Counted from the stretch's first letter, positions 7,292-16,244 are shown. The stretch is 23,227 nucleotides of DNA from CAYPZL01 sp964415045 (GCA_964415045.1 CAYPZL010000084.1:1-23227), one strand, 5' to 3'. The notes: generated from the letters alone by a model not told the origin. Made by a program: numbers and translations.

Positions 7292-8576
7292 TGGGCAGGT
7301 CCATGTCCCAGGTCAGGTTGTCGGGGACGAGCTTGAGCTGGGAGTTCATCGCCTGGTCCCAGGAGATCTCCTGTCCGGTGTAGGCGGCCATGCGTCCCAT
7401 GATGGCCATGAGCGTGCTGTGGGCCATCCAGACGCCGTCATTGATGGGTTTGCCGCTGCGGATGGAGGCGAACAATTTGTCGTGCTCGACCTGGTACATG
7501 CTGGCCTTGGGCCCGCGATAGCGCCAGGATTTCTTGCCCTTGATGACGGGATCGTTCCAGCCCTTGATGGTGCCGGTCCCGTCGGCGCCCATGAGGTAGT
7601 CCGAGTTCTCGCCGTAGCAGCCCCTGATCTGTCGCTGGGCCATGAACGCGCGAACGCCGTCCGGAAATTCGTAGAAGACGTCGATGTGGTCGAAGATGTT
7701 GCCTTCGTTGTTGGGGAACTGTCGACCGCCGGTGGCGACCGCTTTGAGCGGCAGGATCCCGTTCATCGCCCAGGCAATCTTGTCCACGCTGTGACAGGCC
7801 TGCTCGACGAGCCCGTCGCCGGACAGCCAGACGAAGTTGTACCAGTTGCGGAGCTGCCATTCGACGTCGCCCATGCCGGCGGGACGAGTGTCGGCCGGGG
7901 GCATGGGTTTCACGGGTCCGGTCAGATAGGTGGCGTAGACGGCGCGAATATCGCCGATGGCGCCCTGGTGTACCTGCTCGTAGAAGGCACGACGCGGCAA
8001 GTCATAGCGCCAGCAGAAGCCGGCCACCAGAGACAGGTTCTTTTCCTTGGCCATGGCGGCGGACTGCAAGACCGAACGTACGCCGGGCGGGTCGGTGGCC
8101 ATGGGCTTCTCGCAGAAGATGTGTTTACCGGCCTCGACCGCCGCACGGAGATGCTGCGGCCGGAAACCCGGAGGCGTGGCCAGGACCACGACATCCACGC
8201 CGCTGTCGATCACTTTCTGGAACGCGTCCAGGCCCACGAAGCACGCGTCGTCGGAGACCTTGACGCGTTTGCCGAATTTTTCGTTGGCCTGAAGGCTCTT
8301 GCGGCTCCTCTGCAAGCGATCCTCAAAGACATCGGCCATGGCCGTCAGGACCACGTCCTCACCGGTGGACAGGGCTTGCGCGGCAGCGCCGGAGCCCCTT
8401 CCCCCGCAGCCAATGAGCCCGACCTTCAGCGTATCACTCGAAGAATACGCCCCAGAGACTTTCTGAGTGAAGGCCAGCGGACTTGCCAGAGCACCGCCCA
8501 GAGCAGCGGCACCGGAGGTTTTAAGAAACTGCCGACGAGACGAACTCACAACTGATTGTAATTTTGAATTTTTCAT
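7251..8576 (-). CDS. Gfo/Idh/MocA-family oxidoreductase with Tat signal
   Basis: Predicted NAD(P)-dependent oxidoreductase acting on a sugar or sugar derivative. The 441-residue protein begins with a twin-arginine signal (SRRQFLK at about 13-19, then a small hydrophobic stretch), so it should be exported folded with cofactor, as for many planctomycete members. A Rossmann motif KVGLIGCGGRGSG follows at 51-63, the family EKP motif with the catalytic lysine at 156-158, and CHSVDKIAW in the catalytic domain. ATG at 8576 is chosen because it places the Tat motif close to the N-terminus; the open frame upstream has no such logic. It lies 220 nt after larA on the same strand. The substrate is unknown; glycosidase activity, known in GH109 relatives, is possible but not shown. 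Confidence 0.9.
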   Translation of the reverse strand: MKNSKLQSVVSSSRRQFLKTSGAAALGGALASPLAFTQKVSGAYSSSDTLKVGLIGCGGRGSGAAAQALSTGEDVVLTAMADVFEDRLQRSRKSLQANEKFGKRVKVSDDACFVGLDAFQKVIDSGVDVVVLATPPGFRPQHLRAAVEAGKHIFCEKPMATDPPGVRSVLQSAAMAKEKNLSLVAGFCWRYDLPRRAFYEQVHQGAIGDIRAVYATYLTGPVKPMPPADTRPAGMGDVEWQLRNWYNFVWLSGDGLVEQACHSVDKIAWAMNGILPLKAVATGGRQFPNNEGNIFDHIDVFYEFPDGVRAFMAQRQIRGCYGENSDYLMGADGTGTIKGWNDPVIKGKKSWRYRGPKASMYQVEHDKLFASIRSGKPINDGVWMAHSTLMAIMGRMAAYTGQEISWDQAMNSQLKLVPDNLTWDMDLPIKPMAMPGKTPFV

Positions 8577-8796
8577 AGACACGTTTATACCGCCCAGGGC
8601 AGTACAGATCAAGAGGGAATTGAAAGCGCCAGCGACATTTTCCGGGCCGATACGCCCAACCCGTCCATCCTTCCCGGCCCAGCGAAAACCAAAACGGGCT
8701 CCTCGGGGGCCCCTGCCAATCGAGAAGGGAGAGGATCGAAGACTCTCGCCGATCACGCAGACTCGCCCACCATTCTGTCCCCATGCCTGGGAAGGT

Positions 8797-10086
8797 TCAG
8801 GCGGAAACGGCTGTCAGGGCGATTTTGTTGGCTCCGTCGATGAAGAGGATTCTAGTCTCGGGGTCCTCGGCGAGCCAGCCGTCCACCACCGCCTGGGGAT
8901 CGGGCGCGGGCTGAAGGTGGGCCGCTTCGACGAGGTCGTCGGGGATTTGCGTGTGCATCCAGATCCGCCGCAGTCGCCGGATCAGCAGGGCGAACTTGTA
9001 GGGCTTGTGACTATACAAGACGTAGTCCTGCCGGATCGATTGGAGAACCTCGTCGAGCGGGGCCGTCAGGGGGTTGTAGAAATTCGCCAGCGTGTGGTCG
9101 GCGCCGATACCGTCGGGGCAAGCGGCCAGGAACAGGACCTCTCCGCCGTCGGTGACGGCGGCCCGGGTCAACTCCAGAGCCCGTTGAGCCGTGTACAGAT
9201 CTTCGTCGTTGCTCAGCCCGCCCGGCGACACGATCATCCGCGCCGTCGGAGTGGCCGTGCGGATGTTCCTCTCGTCGGTGACGAGAAAGGACGCGGCGCT
9301 TGCCTGCCGGACCGGCCCGAACTGCGCCCAGATCAGCCTCGCGCCGGTGCTGATCATCGCCAGCGCATAGATCGGCCGGCCCCGGGCGATCAGCTCCATG
9401 CCCTCGACCATATCGGCAGCCAGGGGATTGTTCCTTCGATCGGGATTCGGATGCCACGGATGCGCCCCGTGCGTGGATTCATCGAGCAGGGCCAGGCTGT
9501 GGTTCTGCTCGACCGTGCGAAAGGCCGTGATGCCGGGAACGAAGTTCTTCACGGGATTGGAGTACCCCGCGAAGTAATGGACCTTCACATCCGAGACCAC
9601 GAGAAAGACCTCCGCCTCGTCGGCGAGCGCATTTACCAACACGTGCGTGCCCCGCGAGGTGCGGCCGACGTCGGTGAATTCGTCGGCTCGACAGTCATGG
9701 GCATGGATTCGCGTAACGGTCAGGCCGGCGTCCCGGCTCGCCGTTTCAATCGCGCGGCGGATTTCGCGATTCTTCGGCGTCTCGGCGTTGTGTGAGCCCG
9801 TGCAGATCAGGAACTGCACCGAGGCGGCTCCTTGCAGGAGGGGGCACACGTGCCCCAGCACATCGGCGCGGGGCTCGTCACGCGTGCCGTCGTCGACGAG
9901 AACGCACACTCGTTTGCCGGCGACCTCGTCCTGAAACGCTTGCGCCCCGCGGTCCACGGCGTCCCGGAGGCTCGCCGCCGCGTCGTGGGTCTCTTCCACC
10001 TGCCAGGGTCGGATGATCTCCTGAACGTTTTGATCCGGGACCCGGATCGAGACAACGCCTGTTCCGTAATGCAGGTCTACTTCCAT
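8797..10086 (-). CDS. larA: LarA-like nickel-pincer 2-hydroxyacid racemase
   Basis: LarA proteins interconvert the stereoisomers of lactate or related 2-hydroxyacids with a covalently bound nickel-pincer nucleotide. In this 429-residue protein the key residues of Lactobacillus plantarum LarA can be placed by spacing: His99 (in TGSHN), His170, Lys180 and His196 correspond to His108, His174, Lys184 and His200, and DDGTR at 65-69 matches the substrate-binding Asp/Arg loop. The sequence from HYFAGYSNPVK to VEQNH carries the family signature, with Lys180 available to bind the cofactor. ATG at 10086 has GAGG 6 nt upstream. A 16-bp perfect palindrome lies 30 nt upstream of the start. The true substrate may be another 2-hydroxyacid, since the family is broad. 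Confidence 0.88.
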   Translation of the reverse strand: MEVDLHYGTGVVSIRVPDQNVQEIIRPWQVEETHDAAASLRDAVDRGAQAFQDEVAGKRVCVLVDDGTRDEPRADVLGHVCPLLQGAASVQFLICTGSHNAETPKNREIRRAIETASRDAGLTVTRIHAHDCRADEFTDVGRTSRGTHVLVNALADEAEVFLVVSDVKVHYFAGYSNPVKNFVPGITAFRTVEQNHSLALLDESTHGAHPWHPNPDRRNNPLAADMVEGMELIARGRPIYALAMISTGARLIWAQFGPVRQASAASFLVTDERNIRTATPTARMIVSPGGLSNDEDLYTAQRALELTRAAVTDGGEVLFLAACPDGIGADHTLANFYNPLTAPLDEVLQSIRQDYVLYSHKPYKFALLIRRLRRIWMHTQIPDDLVEAAHLQPAPDPQAVVDGWLAEDPETRILFIDGANKIALTAVSA

Positions 10087-10116
10087 AGCGGCCCTCAAAT
10101 TTCGTATGTCCTTGTA

Positions 10117-10132
10117 CCGGTGTGCACACCGG
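10117..10132. promoter_or_regulatory. Perfect 16-bp palindrome upstream of larA, candidate operator
   Basis: CCGGTGTGCACACCGG is a perfect palindrome with no loop, placed 30 nt before the larA start codon. Because it has no spacer it is unlikely to be an RNA hairpin and is better explained as the site of a dimeric DNA-binding regulator. No regulator gene is adjacent, so the binding protein is unknown. Confidence 0.5.
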
Positions 10133-10291
10133 CTACGTATCCTATCGGCTGACGGCGGGGGGCAATACACGAAAAATGCACCATCTCAGGCGAACGGGGG
10201 TCGCACCCGTACACGTCACCTTCCTGGAATTCGGGGTCACTTCGGATCGATGATGAGGTCGAATCCATATTCGACTCTTCCGGCCCGGTCC

Positions 10292-11167
10292 CTACCTCGC
10301 CGGCCAGACGTCGTTGTAACCAACCAACTGTATGCCGCGCTTCCTGATGACGGCTTTGACCTTCTCGCTCGTGAAGGCTTTGGTCACGGCGTCGCGATGG
10401 GCCGCCACGTTCCAGTAGCCCTCGTGCCCGATCGCGCGCATCTCTTCGGTGTCCAACCCGGGATGCTCGACGAGAATCCAGATGCCGGGCGCGAGCTCTT
10501 TGAGCGCTTTGACCAGCGCCGCCTCGCGCTGGGCGGCGGTCGCGTCGCTGCCGGCCGACCAGCGAAAACGCTTCGCGCCCGGTGTCTCGAAGGTCAGCTT
10601 GTACTCACGCGCGAGCTTCTGCACCAGCGCCCGCAGCTCGGGTGTGCAAGTCGGCGTGCCCATGTGGCTGCTCACGTGCGAGACCTGCGGAATCTCCTTT
10701 TTCGCCAGCTCGATCTGCGCCCGCAGCTCCTTCTCGACCTCGTGGATGTTCCACTTGGACTGGAGGAACCCGGTGTTGGGCGGGAAGCCCTTGCGCTGGC
10801 TCGTCGTCGGGAAGAAGTGCCCGTTGGCGTCCACGAGGCTCGGCGCCTGCGTCAGCGGGCCCCACTTGTAACTCTCCCACTCGCTGGTGAGCGTCAGGTG
10901 CACGCCGACGTCGTAGCCGGGATTCTCGCGCAGCATCTTGGCCGCCTCGCCGAACCAAGGGCACGGCGCCATCACCTCCACACTCCGCGCAATCCCCTCG
11001 CGATAGCTCCGGATGCAAGCCACATTGGCCGCATGGCACGACCCAATATCATCCGCCCGCACGATCAACTTGATCTCCCCCCGCTCCTGCCCCGCCGAGC
11101 CGCCGACCGTCGCGAAAACAGCCGCCGCCATACACACAATACGCAAGCAAAGATTTCCACGCTTCAT
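10292..11167 (-). CDS. ChbG/YdjC-family carbohydrate deacetylase, secreted
   Basis: YdjC/ChbG proteins are metal-dependent deacetylases that remove acetyl groups from N-acetylated oligosaccharides such as chitobiose. The 291-residue protein starts with a signal peptide (hydrophobic about 8-25, cleavage near GSAGQ), so it acts outside the cytoplasm, unlike cytosolic ChbG. The metal-binding residues are visible: RADDIG with Asp39/Asp40, VGVHLTLT with His90, and SSHMGT with His168. It follows the symporter gene by 224 nt and appears to have its own promoter. It could trim acetyl groups from amino sugars before uptake, but the substrate is not shown. Confidence 0.85.
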   Translation of the reverse strand: MKRGNLCLRIVCMAAAVFATVGGSAGQERGEIKLIVRADDIGSCHAANVACIRSYREGIARSVEVMAPCPWFGEAAKMLRENPGYDVGVHLTLTSEWESYKWGPLTQAPSLVDANGHFFPTTSQRKGFPPNTGFLQSKWNIHEVEKELRAQIELAKKEIPQVSHVSSHMGTPTCTPELRALVQKLAREYKLTFETPGAKRFRWSAGSDATAAQREAALVKALKELAPGIWILVEHPGLDTEEMRAIGHEGYWNVAAHRDAVTKAFTSEKVKAVIRKRGIQLVGYNDVWPAR

Positions 11168-11235
11168 AGCAAACCCGCCTTAAAAAAACGCGTCGCCAAA
11201 AACCCGAAACCCCGACAGAACAACGGCGACAAACC

Positions 11236-11263
11236 ATTATACGTGTCAATACCCACCCAACAA
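11236..11263 (-). promoter_or_regulatory. Candidate promoter of the ChbG/YdjC gene
   Basis: On the minus strand a perfect -10 box TATAAT (11236-11241) is preceded, 16 bp away, by a partial -35 TTGTTG (11258-11263). Transcription would begin near 11229, about 60 nt before the ATG at 11167. The -10 is strong and the -35 weak, so activity may depend on an activator. Confidence 0.45.
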
Positions 11264-11391
11264 GCCATTTGCCCACAACCCGGCAGAGCGTTCCTTCGAA
11301 CACCTTCCGGCCTCGGGATACGGGCCGCGCCGAGGCAGGATTTCCGGATTTTCCGAGGACTCTATTGGGGGGAAGTGTTTACAGGGGTACC

Positions 11392-14079
11392 CTATTTTCC
11401 CGGAGGGGCGGATTGTTCGGTGGCGGTGGGTTTGGGGAGGGTTTGGAGGGTTAGGCCGGGGGGGAGGTTGGTTTGGGTGGGGAGGAGGCGGGCGGCGAGG
11501 TAGCCTGCGGTCAGGCAGGTTGCCACGCCGATGGCTCCGTAGAGCAGGCCGCTGAGGTTGGTGGCGAGCTTGACGTAGAGCAGGACGCCCAGGCTGGCGG
11601 CGGCGCCGAGCCAGGCGTGCGGCGTGCGGACTCTCTGCGTGAAGACACCGAGCACGAACAGGCCCGCCAGCGTCCCGCCCAGCAGTCCCATGATCCCCAG
11701 GAAGAAATCCCAGAGATACTTGATTTCGAGGCTGGCCATGAGCATGGCGGCGGCGGTGCCGGCGACGCCCAGGACCACGGTCATCGCGCGGGCGCAGGCG
11801 AGATAAGTCTCTTCGCCGAGCGCGGGGCGGAAGCGGCGGACGAAGTCGGTCGTCACCGCCGTGGCGATCGAGTGCATGCTGCTGTCGAGGCTGGACATGG
11901 CGGCGGCGAACACCCCGGCGATCACGAGCCCGGCCAGGCCGGCCGGCATCTCCCGAGCGATGAACAGCGCGAAGATCTGGTCGGCCTTTTCCAGCGGCGC
12001 CAGCCGGCCCGGGTTGAGCTTGTAGAACACGAAGAGTCCCGTCCCGACCGTCAGGAACAGGACGCCCGCGAAGACCGCCAGCAGACCGTTGGTCCAGATC
12101 GCCCGGGCGGCCTGCTTCTCGTTCGGCGTCGTCAGGTACCGCTGGATGACCGCCTGGTCGGTGGTATAGGGGACCAGCGCATTGGTAAACAGCGCCCCGA
12201 GGATGATGACGGCCAGCGCGTCACCGGCCCAGTCCCAGTTCAGTTGCACGAGGTTGAACTTCCCGTCGGCCGCCCCGACCGCGAGCAGCTCGCGCCAGCC
12301 CCCGTCCAATGTCGCGACAATGATCCCCAGCGCCGCCAGCGCGCCGCCGATAAGGACGACCGCCTGCAGCACGTCCGTCCAGATCACCGCCTCGATGCCG
12401 CCGAGGACGGTGTAGATCGTGCTGAGCACGCCCATCAGAGCGATGCACACGTAGACGTTGATCCCGGTGACCGCCGAGAGAGCCAGCGCCGGCAGCAACA
12501 CCACGACACCTATGCGTCCCAACTGGAACGCGATGAACGAGAAGCTGCCGAAGAGGCGGATGCTCACGTGGAAACGCTTTTCCAGGTACTCGTAGGCGGT
12601 GGTGACATCGAGGCGGCGAAAGAGCGGCAGATAGATGTAGACGACGAACGGCGCCACGACCAGGATGCCCACGTTCAGCAGCAGCAGGACCCAGTCGGTC
12701 GCGAAGGCCCGCGCGGGCATGGCCAGGTAGGTGATGGCGCTGAGCTGGGTGCCGAAGATGCTCAGGCCCGCCGCCCACCACGGGATGCGCCGGCCCGCCA
12801 AGAAGAAATCGTCCGTGGACTTCTCGCGTTTGGCAAAGTAGAACCCCATGCCGACGAGGGCGGCCAGGTAGATGCACAGGACGGTCCAGTTCAACCAGCC
12901 GAAAGTCCTCTCCGCCGCAGCCGGCCGGGCGCAGACGACCTTCGGCGTGCGTACGCCCGGGCGGACCTCGCCGCTGGGAACGACGTAGGCGCCGCGCCAC
13001 CGCGTCACGGTCGTCGTCACCGGGGGCCAGGTCCCGGCGTTGCGTTGCGGGCCGGCCTCGTCCGGCACGTCCCGGGGAAACTCCCCGGCCCGGGTCCACG
13101 TGTCGCCGATCGTGTGGTAGAGCAGCAGATCGGCGGGAAAGCCCGGGTGGCGGTCCTTGAGCTGGCCGGCCTCGAAGAAATGCACGCCGTCGTCGCCGCC
13201 GAGAAACAGCAGGTGCGCGTGTCCCAGCGCGATGCCGGGATTGGGTGCGGCCACCAGCGAACGCGGCGCATCGGCGATCCTCCGCCAGCGTTTCTCGCGC
13301 GGATTGTAGCGGTAGCCGTCCGTCAGGAACCGGCGCGTGACGGCGCCGTCGGCGTCGCGGTAGAGCTCGGCGCCGCTGACGAGAAAGACGTCGCCCTGCT
13401 GAGCGGCCATCACGGGCAGGATGCGGGCGGGCCCGGGCCACGGATCGAGCGCTTGCCACTGTCGCTCGGCGGCCGGAAGGGACAAATCCAGCGCCCAGAA
13501 ATCCTTCAGCGCCTCCCCGGCCTGCGGCGATTCCTGGCCGCCGGCGAGATAGATCGTATCTTCGAGAAGAACACCCGCCCCGAAGGCGCAAGACTGCGGC
13601 AGCGCCGGCAACGCCTCTGTCTCAAGGCCCTCGCCCGTCCAGCGCAGGAGGAACGCGTCGGCGTAATGCCGATCCGCGTCTCCGCCGCCGGCGCAGACGA
13701 CGCCGTCGTTCCACGTCACCGAGACGCCGTAGGCGAGCGGTCGAGGCAATCTTCCGGCCTGCTTCCACACACCGTCCGGCGCGGTCAAGACGTAGGCCGC
13801 ATCGTGCCAGCGCTTTGGGTGGCCGTCCCAGGGCGGGCCTTCGGGGAAGTTGGCGCCGCCGGCGACGATCAGGACGTCGCCGGAAACACCGGCGAAAGGC
13901 CCGGCCACGCCGTGCGCATCCGGCAGCGGCGCCAGCTCCGACCATTCGAGGATGTCGGCGCCTCCGCAGGCGGACCCACAGAGCAAGCCGGTCAATGCCA
14001 GGACGAGCAGCGCGACGCGGCGGTGGCCTGCACGGACGGTTCGGTTCGGATGCGTGTCTCCAGGACGGGATTGGCTCAT
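11392..14079 (-). CDS. Kelch mutarotase-sodium:solute symporter fusion
   Basis: An 895-residue fusion of two functions. Residues about 18-40 form a signal or anchor helix. Residues about 45-385 contain kelch-like repeats (GDVLIVAGGANFP, GVVCAGGGD, DTIYLAGGQ, HLLFLGGDDG) of the cyclically permuted mutarotase group related to NanM, which speeds anomer interconversion of N-acetylneuraminate. From about 395 to 880 follows a sodium:solute symporter with about 13-14 helices, including the SSLDSSMHS segment near the sodium site. The propeller would face the periplasm and feed the substrate in its preferred anomer to the transporter. The start ATG overlaps the dehydrogenase stop (ATGA), so the two are coupled. 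Fusions of this kind are known in Planctomycetota and Bacteroidota. No sialate lyase is nearby, so the substrate may be another sugar acid. Confidence 0.92.
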   Translation of the reverse strand: MSQSRPGDTHPNRTVRAGHRRVALLVLALTGLLCGSACGGADILEWSELAPLPDAHGVAGPFAGVSGDVLIVAGGANFPEGPPWDGHPKRWHDAAYVLTAPDGVWKQAGRLPRPLAYGVSVTWNDGVVCAGGGDADRHYADAFLLRWTGEGLETEALPALPQSCAFGAGVLLEDTIYLAGGQESPQAGEALKDFWALDLSLPAAERQWQALDPWPGPARILPVMAAQQGDVFLVSGAELYRDADGAVTRRFLTDGYRYNPREKRWRRIADAPRSLVAAPNPGIALGHAHLLFLGGDDGVHFFEAGQLKDRHPGFPADLLLYHTIGDTWTRAGEFPRDVPDEAGPQRNAGTWPPVTTTVTRWRGAYVVPSGEVRPGVRTPKVVCARPAAAERTFGWLNWTVLCIYLAALVGMGFYFAKREKSTDDFFLAGRRIPWWAAGLSIFGTQLSAITYLAMPARAFATDWVLLLLNVGILVVAPFVVYIYLPLFRRLDVTTAYEYLEKRFHVSIRLFGSFSFIAFQLGRIGVVVLLPALALSAVTGINVYVCIALMGVLSTIYTVLGGIEAVIWTDVLQAVVLIGGALAALGIIVATLDGGWRELLAVGAADGKFNLVQLNWDWAGDALAVIILGALFTNALVPYTTDQAVIQRYLTTPNEKQAARAIWTNGLLAVFAGVLFLTVGTGLFVFYKLNPGRLAPLEKADQIFALFIAREMPAGLAGLVIAGVFAAAMSSLDSSMHSIATAVTTDFVRRFRPALGEETYLACARAMTVVLGVAGTAAAMLMASLEIKYLWDFFLGIMGLLGGTLAGLFVLGVFTQRVRTPHAWLGAAASLGVLLYVKLATNLSGLLYGAIGVATCLTAGYLAARLLPTQTNLPPGLTLQTLPKPTATEQSAPPGK

Positions 14080-15050
14080 GGCTGCATGTCCCCCGTGACG
14101 TCGTGGACCACGTTCTGGGGCGTTCCTTTGAGGAAGGCGGCGACGTTCTCGACCGTGGTTTGCAGCAATCTCTCGCGGGCCGCACGCGTCGCCCAGGCGA
14201 TGTGCGGCGTGACGTAGCAGTTCTTCGCGTGCAGCAGCCGATGGTCGGCGTCGGGCGGCTCGTCGCAGAGGACGTCCAGGCCCGCCCCGGCGATCCGGCC
14301 GGAGTTCAACGCCTCGGCCAACGCCCGCTCATCGACCAGGGGCCCGCGACTGGTGTTGATCAGAAAAGCGCTGCGTTTCATCAGGTTTAATCGCCGCTCG
14401 TTCACCAGCCCGCGATTGGCCTCGGTCAGCGGACAGTGCAGGCTGACGACGTCACTCTCGCCAAACAGCGTGTCCAGGTCGACCGCGCGGGCATCCGCGG
14501 CGGAAACGTCTTTTCGGATGTCGTGGTAGATGACCTTCATGCCGAAGGCGCGGGCGAGTTTCGCGGTGGCCTGGCCGATGCGACCGAAGCCGACGATGCC
14601 GAGGGTCAGGCCTCGCAGTTCCACGAGCGGATAGTCCCAATAGCAGAAGTCCGGATTCGCGCTCCAGCGTCCCGCGCCCGCTGAGCGGGCGTGCTCGGCG
14701 ACGTGCTGCGTCAGATTCAGCAGGTGCGCCAAGACCATCTGCGCCACCGAGTCGGTCCCGTACGTGGGGACATTGCTGACGGGAATCCCGCGCCGCCCGG
14801 CCGCGGCGACGTCGACGACGTTGTAACCCGTGGCGAGCACCGCGATGTACCGCAATTGCGCCAGAGCCGCGATGACGCTCGCCGAGAGGACCGTCTTATT
14901 CGTCAGAACGATCTGAGCCTCGCGGGCTCGCGAGAGAACCAGATCGTCGGGCGTGCGGTCGTGGATCGTACACGGACCGAGGGCCTCCAGGTCCTTCCAG
15001 CTCAGGTCTCCCGGATTGAGGGTGTAGCCGTCCAGCACCACGATGTGCAT
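14076..15050 (-). CDS. D-isomer-specific 2-hydroxyacid dehydrogenase
   Basis: Cytosolic NAD(P)H-dependent reductase interconverting a 2-oxoacid and a D-2-hydroxyacid, such as glyoxylate, hydroxypyruvate or pyruvate. The 324-residue protein has the nucleotide-binding motif GIVGFGRIG (151-159) and the full catalytic set: Arg235 in INTSRG, Glu264 in DVLCDEP and His283 in TPHIAW. The region DFCYWDYPLVEL before the Rossmann motif resembles glycerate dehydrogenase/hydroxypyruvate reductase proteins. ATG at 15050 has GGAG 9 nt upstream and lies 22 nt after the RraA-family gene. The 3' end overlaps the symporter start by 4 nt. The genomic link to a racemase of 2-hydroxyacids is suggestive. Confidence 0.93.
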   Translation of the reverse strand: MHIVVLDGYTLNPGDLSWKDLEALGPCTIHDRTPDDLVLSRAREAQIVLTNKTVLSASVIAALAQLRYIAVLATGYNVVDVAAAGRRGIPVSNVPTYGTDSVAQMVLAHLLNLTQHVAEHARSAGAGRWSANPDFCYWDYPLVELRGLTLGIVGFGRIGQATAKLARAFGMKVIYHDIRKDVSAADARAVDLDTLFGESDVVSLHCPLTEANRGLVNERRLNLMKRSAFLINTSRGPLVDERALAEALNSGRIAGAGLDVLCDEPPDADHRLLHAKNCYVTPHIAWATRAARERLLQTTVENVAAFLKGTPQNVVHDVTGDMQP

Positions 15051-15072
15051 GGTTCGTTTCTCCCGCGTTTGC

Positions 15073-15837
15073 CTACCATTCGCCTTTGCGCCCGAATTGG
15101 GCCTCGGCGTTCTTGCCGAACTGCTCGCAGGCGGCGTCGAAGGCATCGAGCATCTGCGCGGTGGCCATGCCCGAGGCGTGGCGCGCCGCAGCGATCATCG
15201 TTTGGCACTCGTTCGTATCCATGAACCGCGCCGCCTCCAGCAGGCGCGGCTCGTCCTCGCGCGGGACGACGAGGAACCCGTGCTTGTCAGCGTGGATGAG
15301 CTGTCCGGGGCGAACCTTGCGGCCGAAGACTTCCACCTCGCAGCCCCAGCGCACCGGTTGGCTGTAGGCGTGTCCCACGCAGAGCCGCCGGGCCAGCGCC
15401 TTGAAGCCCACGCATTTCATCTCGTCCAGGTCGCGGATCGCGCCGTCGATGATCGTCCCGACGCAGCCCAAGGCCCGGTGCATCCCGCTGTTGACCTCAC
15501 CCCAGAAGGCCCCGACGATGTTCGGCTTGTCGAGGTCCTGAACGACGACGATCTTGGGCCCGGGGACGGATCCGATATAGCGGCGGTACTGGCTCCAGCC
15601 GTCGGGGTTCTGCTGCGGATGCTCCGGATTGCTCGGCTCGATCGCCACAGTCACGGCGTACCCGACCATGGGGCCCATCTCTGGCATGAAGTCGCGACTC
15701 GGCTCGGGATTGAAGCCGTCCCGCCCCGCGTCCTGCGAGGTGATCTGCTCCCAGCCGTTATAGATCGTAGGCGTGTTCCAACGCCTCAGCTCCAACAACT
15801 CGGCGTTCGAAAGCCGGTTGTCACATGACTTGCCCAT
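15073..15837 (-). CDS. RraA-family protein (HMG/CHA aldolase-like)
   Basis: First gene of the coupled RraA-dehydrogenase-symporter unit. RraA-family proteins include class II pyruvate aldolases of 4-hydroxy-4-methyl-2-oxoglutarate and oxaloacetate decarboxylases, as well as non-enzymatic RNase E inhibitors. The 254-residue protein keeps the enzyme-type core: GEVNSGMHRALGCVGTIIDG then Arg135-Asp136, the residues that bind pyruvate and the divalent metal, so catalysis is plausible. The N-terminus is about 60-80 residues longer than minimal RraA, as in many planctomycete homologues. ATG at 15837 has AGGAG 7 nt upstream. The substrate is unknown; the context suggests a 2-oxo sugar acid. Confidence 0.85.
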   Translation of the reverse strand: MGKSCDNRLSNAELLELRRWNTPTIYNGWEQITSQDAGRDGFNPEPSRDFMPEMGPMVGYAVTVAIEPSNPEHPQQNPDGWSQYRRYIGSVPGPKIVVVQDLDKPNIVGAFWGEVNSGMHRALGCVGTIIDGAIRDLDEMKCVGFKALARRLCVGHAYSQPVRWGCEVEVFGRKVRPGQLIHADKHGFLVVPREDEPRLLEAARFMDTNECQTMIAAARHASGMATAQMLDAFDAACEQFGKNAEAQFGRKGEW

Positions 15838-15881
15838 AAAGTTGCTCCTGTTTCTGTCGAATTTCCATGCTGCTTCTGAAC

Positions 15882-16220
15882 GTGTGCAAAATGGAGATTA
15901 GGTTTACTTCAGGGAGGAAAAATCTTCCTGATGATTTTTCCTCTCGAGGACGTAAGTGCTTTGCAAATTGCTGTCTAATACAGATTCGGAAAAGTCCTTG
16001 GGCGTTTGTCATCCTGAGCCGCAGGCGAATCCCGGCGCGCCGGGATGGGCCGGGAACCAAGCGATCTCCAGTCCGCAGGCCAGATCCTTCACTTCGCGGC
16101 GCTCCGTTCAGGATGACACACCACGCAAGAGTTTATCAGAATTCGTATAAGCTCCTTCTTTAAGGAAATCAAACCAACGATTTCCTTGAAGAATATAAGC
16201 CTAATCTCCATTTTGCAAAA
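15882..16220 (-). repeat. MITE-like inverted-repeat element, copy 1 (interrupted)
   Basis: Non-coding element bounded by inverted copies of a terminal repeat starting TTTTGCAAAATGGAGATTAG (right end intact at 16220, left end slightly decayed). Read on the minus strand it has the same order as copy 2: terminal repeat, hairpin with stem AAGGAAATC/GATTTCCTT and an 8-nt loop, then hairpin GAGGAAAAATC/GATTTTTCCTC, then terminal repeat. The second hairpin has a different loop from copy 2 but keeps the stem. It is longer than copy 2 because another repeat is inserted at 16007-16118. It fills the gap between the RraA-family operon and the EEP gene; no protein is encoded. CTTCTG occurs close to both ends and might be a target duplication. 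Confidence 0.85.
16007..16118 (+). repeat. GTCATCCTGA-type repeat nested in the MITE-like element
   Basis: A 112-bp sequence with perfect 11-bp terminal inverted repeats, TGTCATCCTGA at the left and TCAGGATGACA at the right. Its interior includes a GGCGCGCC-centred palindrome (CCCGGCGCGCCGGG) and the CAGATCCTTCACTTCGCGGC block common to repeats of this kind in many environmental bacterial genomes. No transposase is encoded. A partial copy lies at 57-127. It sits inside copy 1 of the MITE-like element, so it inserted later. Confidence 0.85.
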
Positions 16221-16244
16221 CTTCTGTTACTCCATACGTGTCCA

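Noticed and set aside
10258..10275. Inverted repeat GTCGAAT-CCAT-ATTCGAC after the ChbG stop, possible terminator
   Set aside because: Stem of only 7 bp and no T-run on the transcribed side; kept as a note rather than called a terminator.
11392..14079. Assigning the symporter fusion as a dedicated sialic acid importer
   Set aside because: The NanM-like propeller hints at it, but no sialate lyase, kinase or epimerase is nearby, so only the general function is called.
11473..14217. Plus-strand open frame of 914 codons
   Set aside because: It is antisense to the mutarotase-symporter fusion, has low-complexity Arg/Gln/Asp/Gly composition and no recognisable domain; a GC-rich codon shadow.
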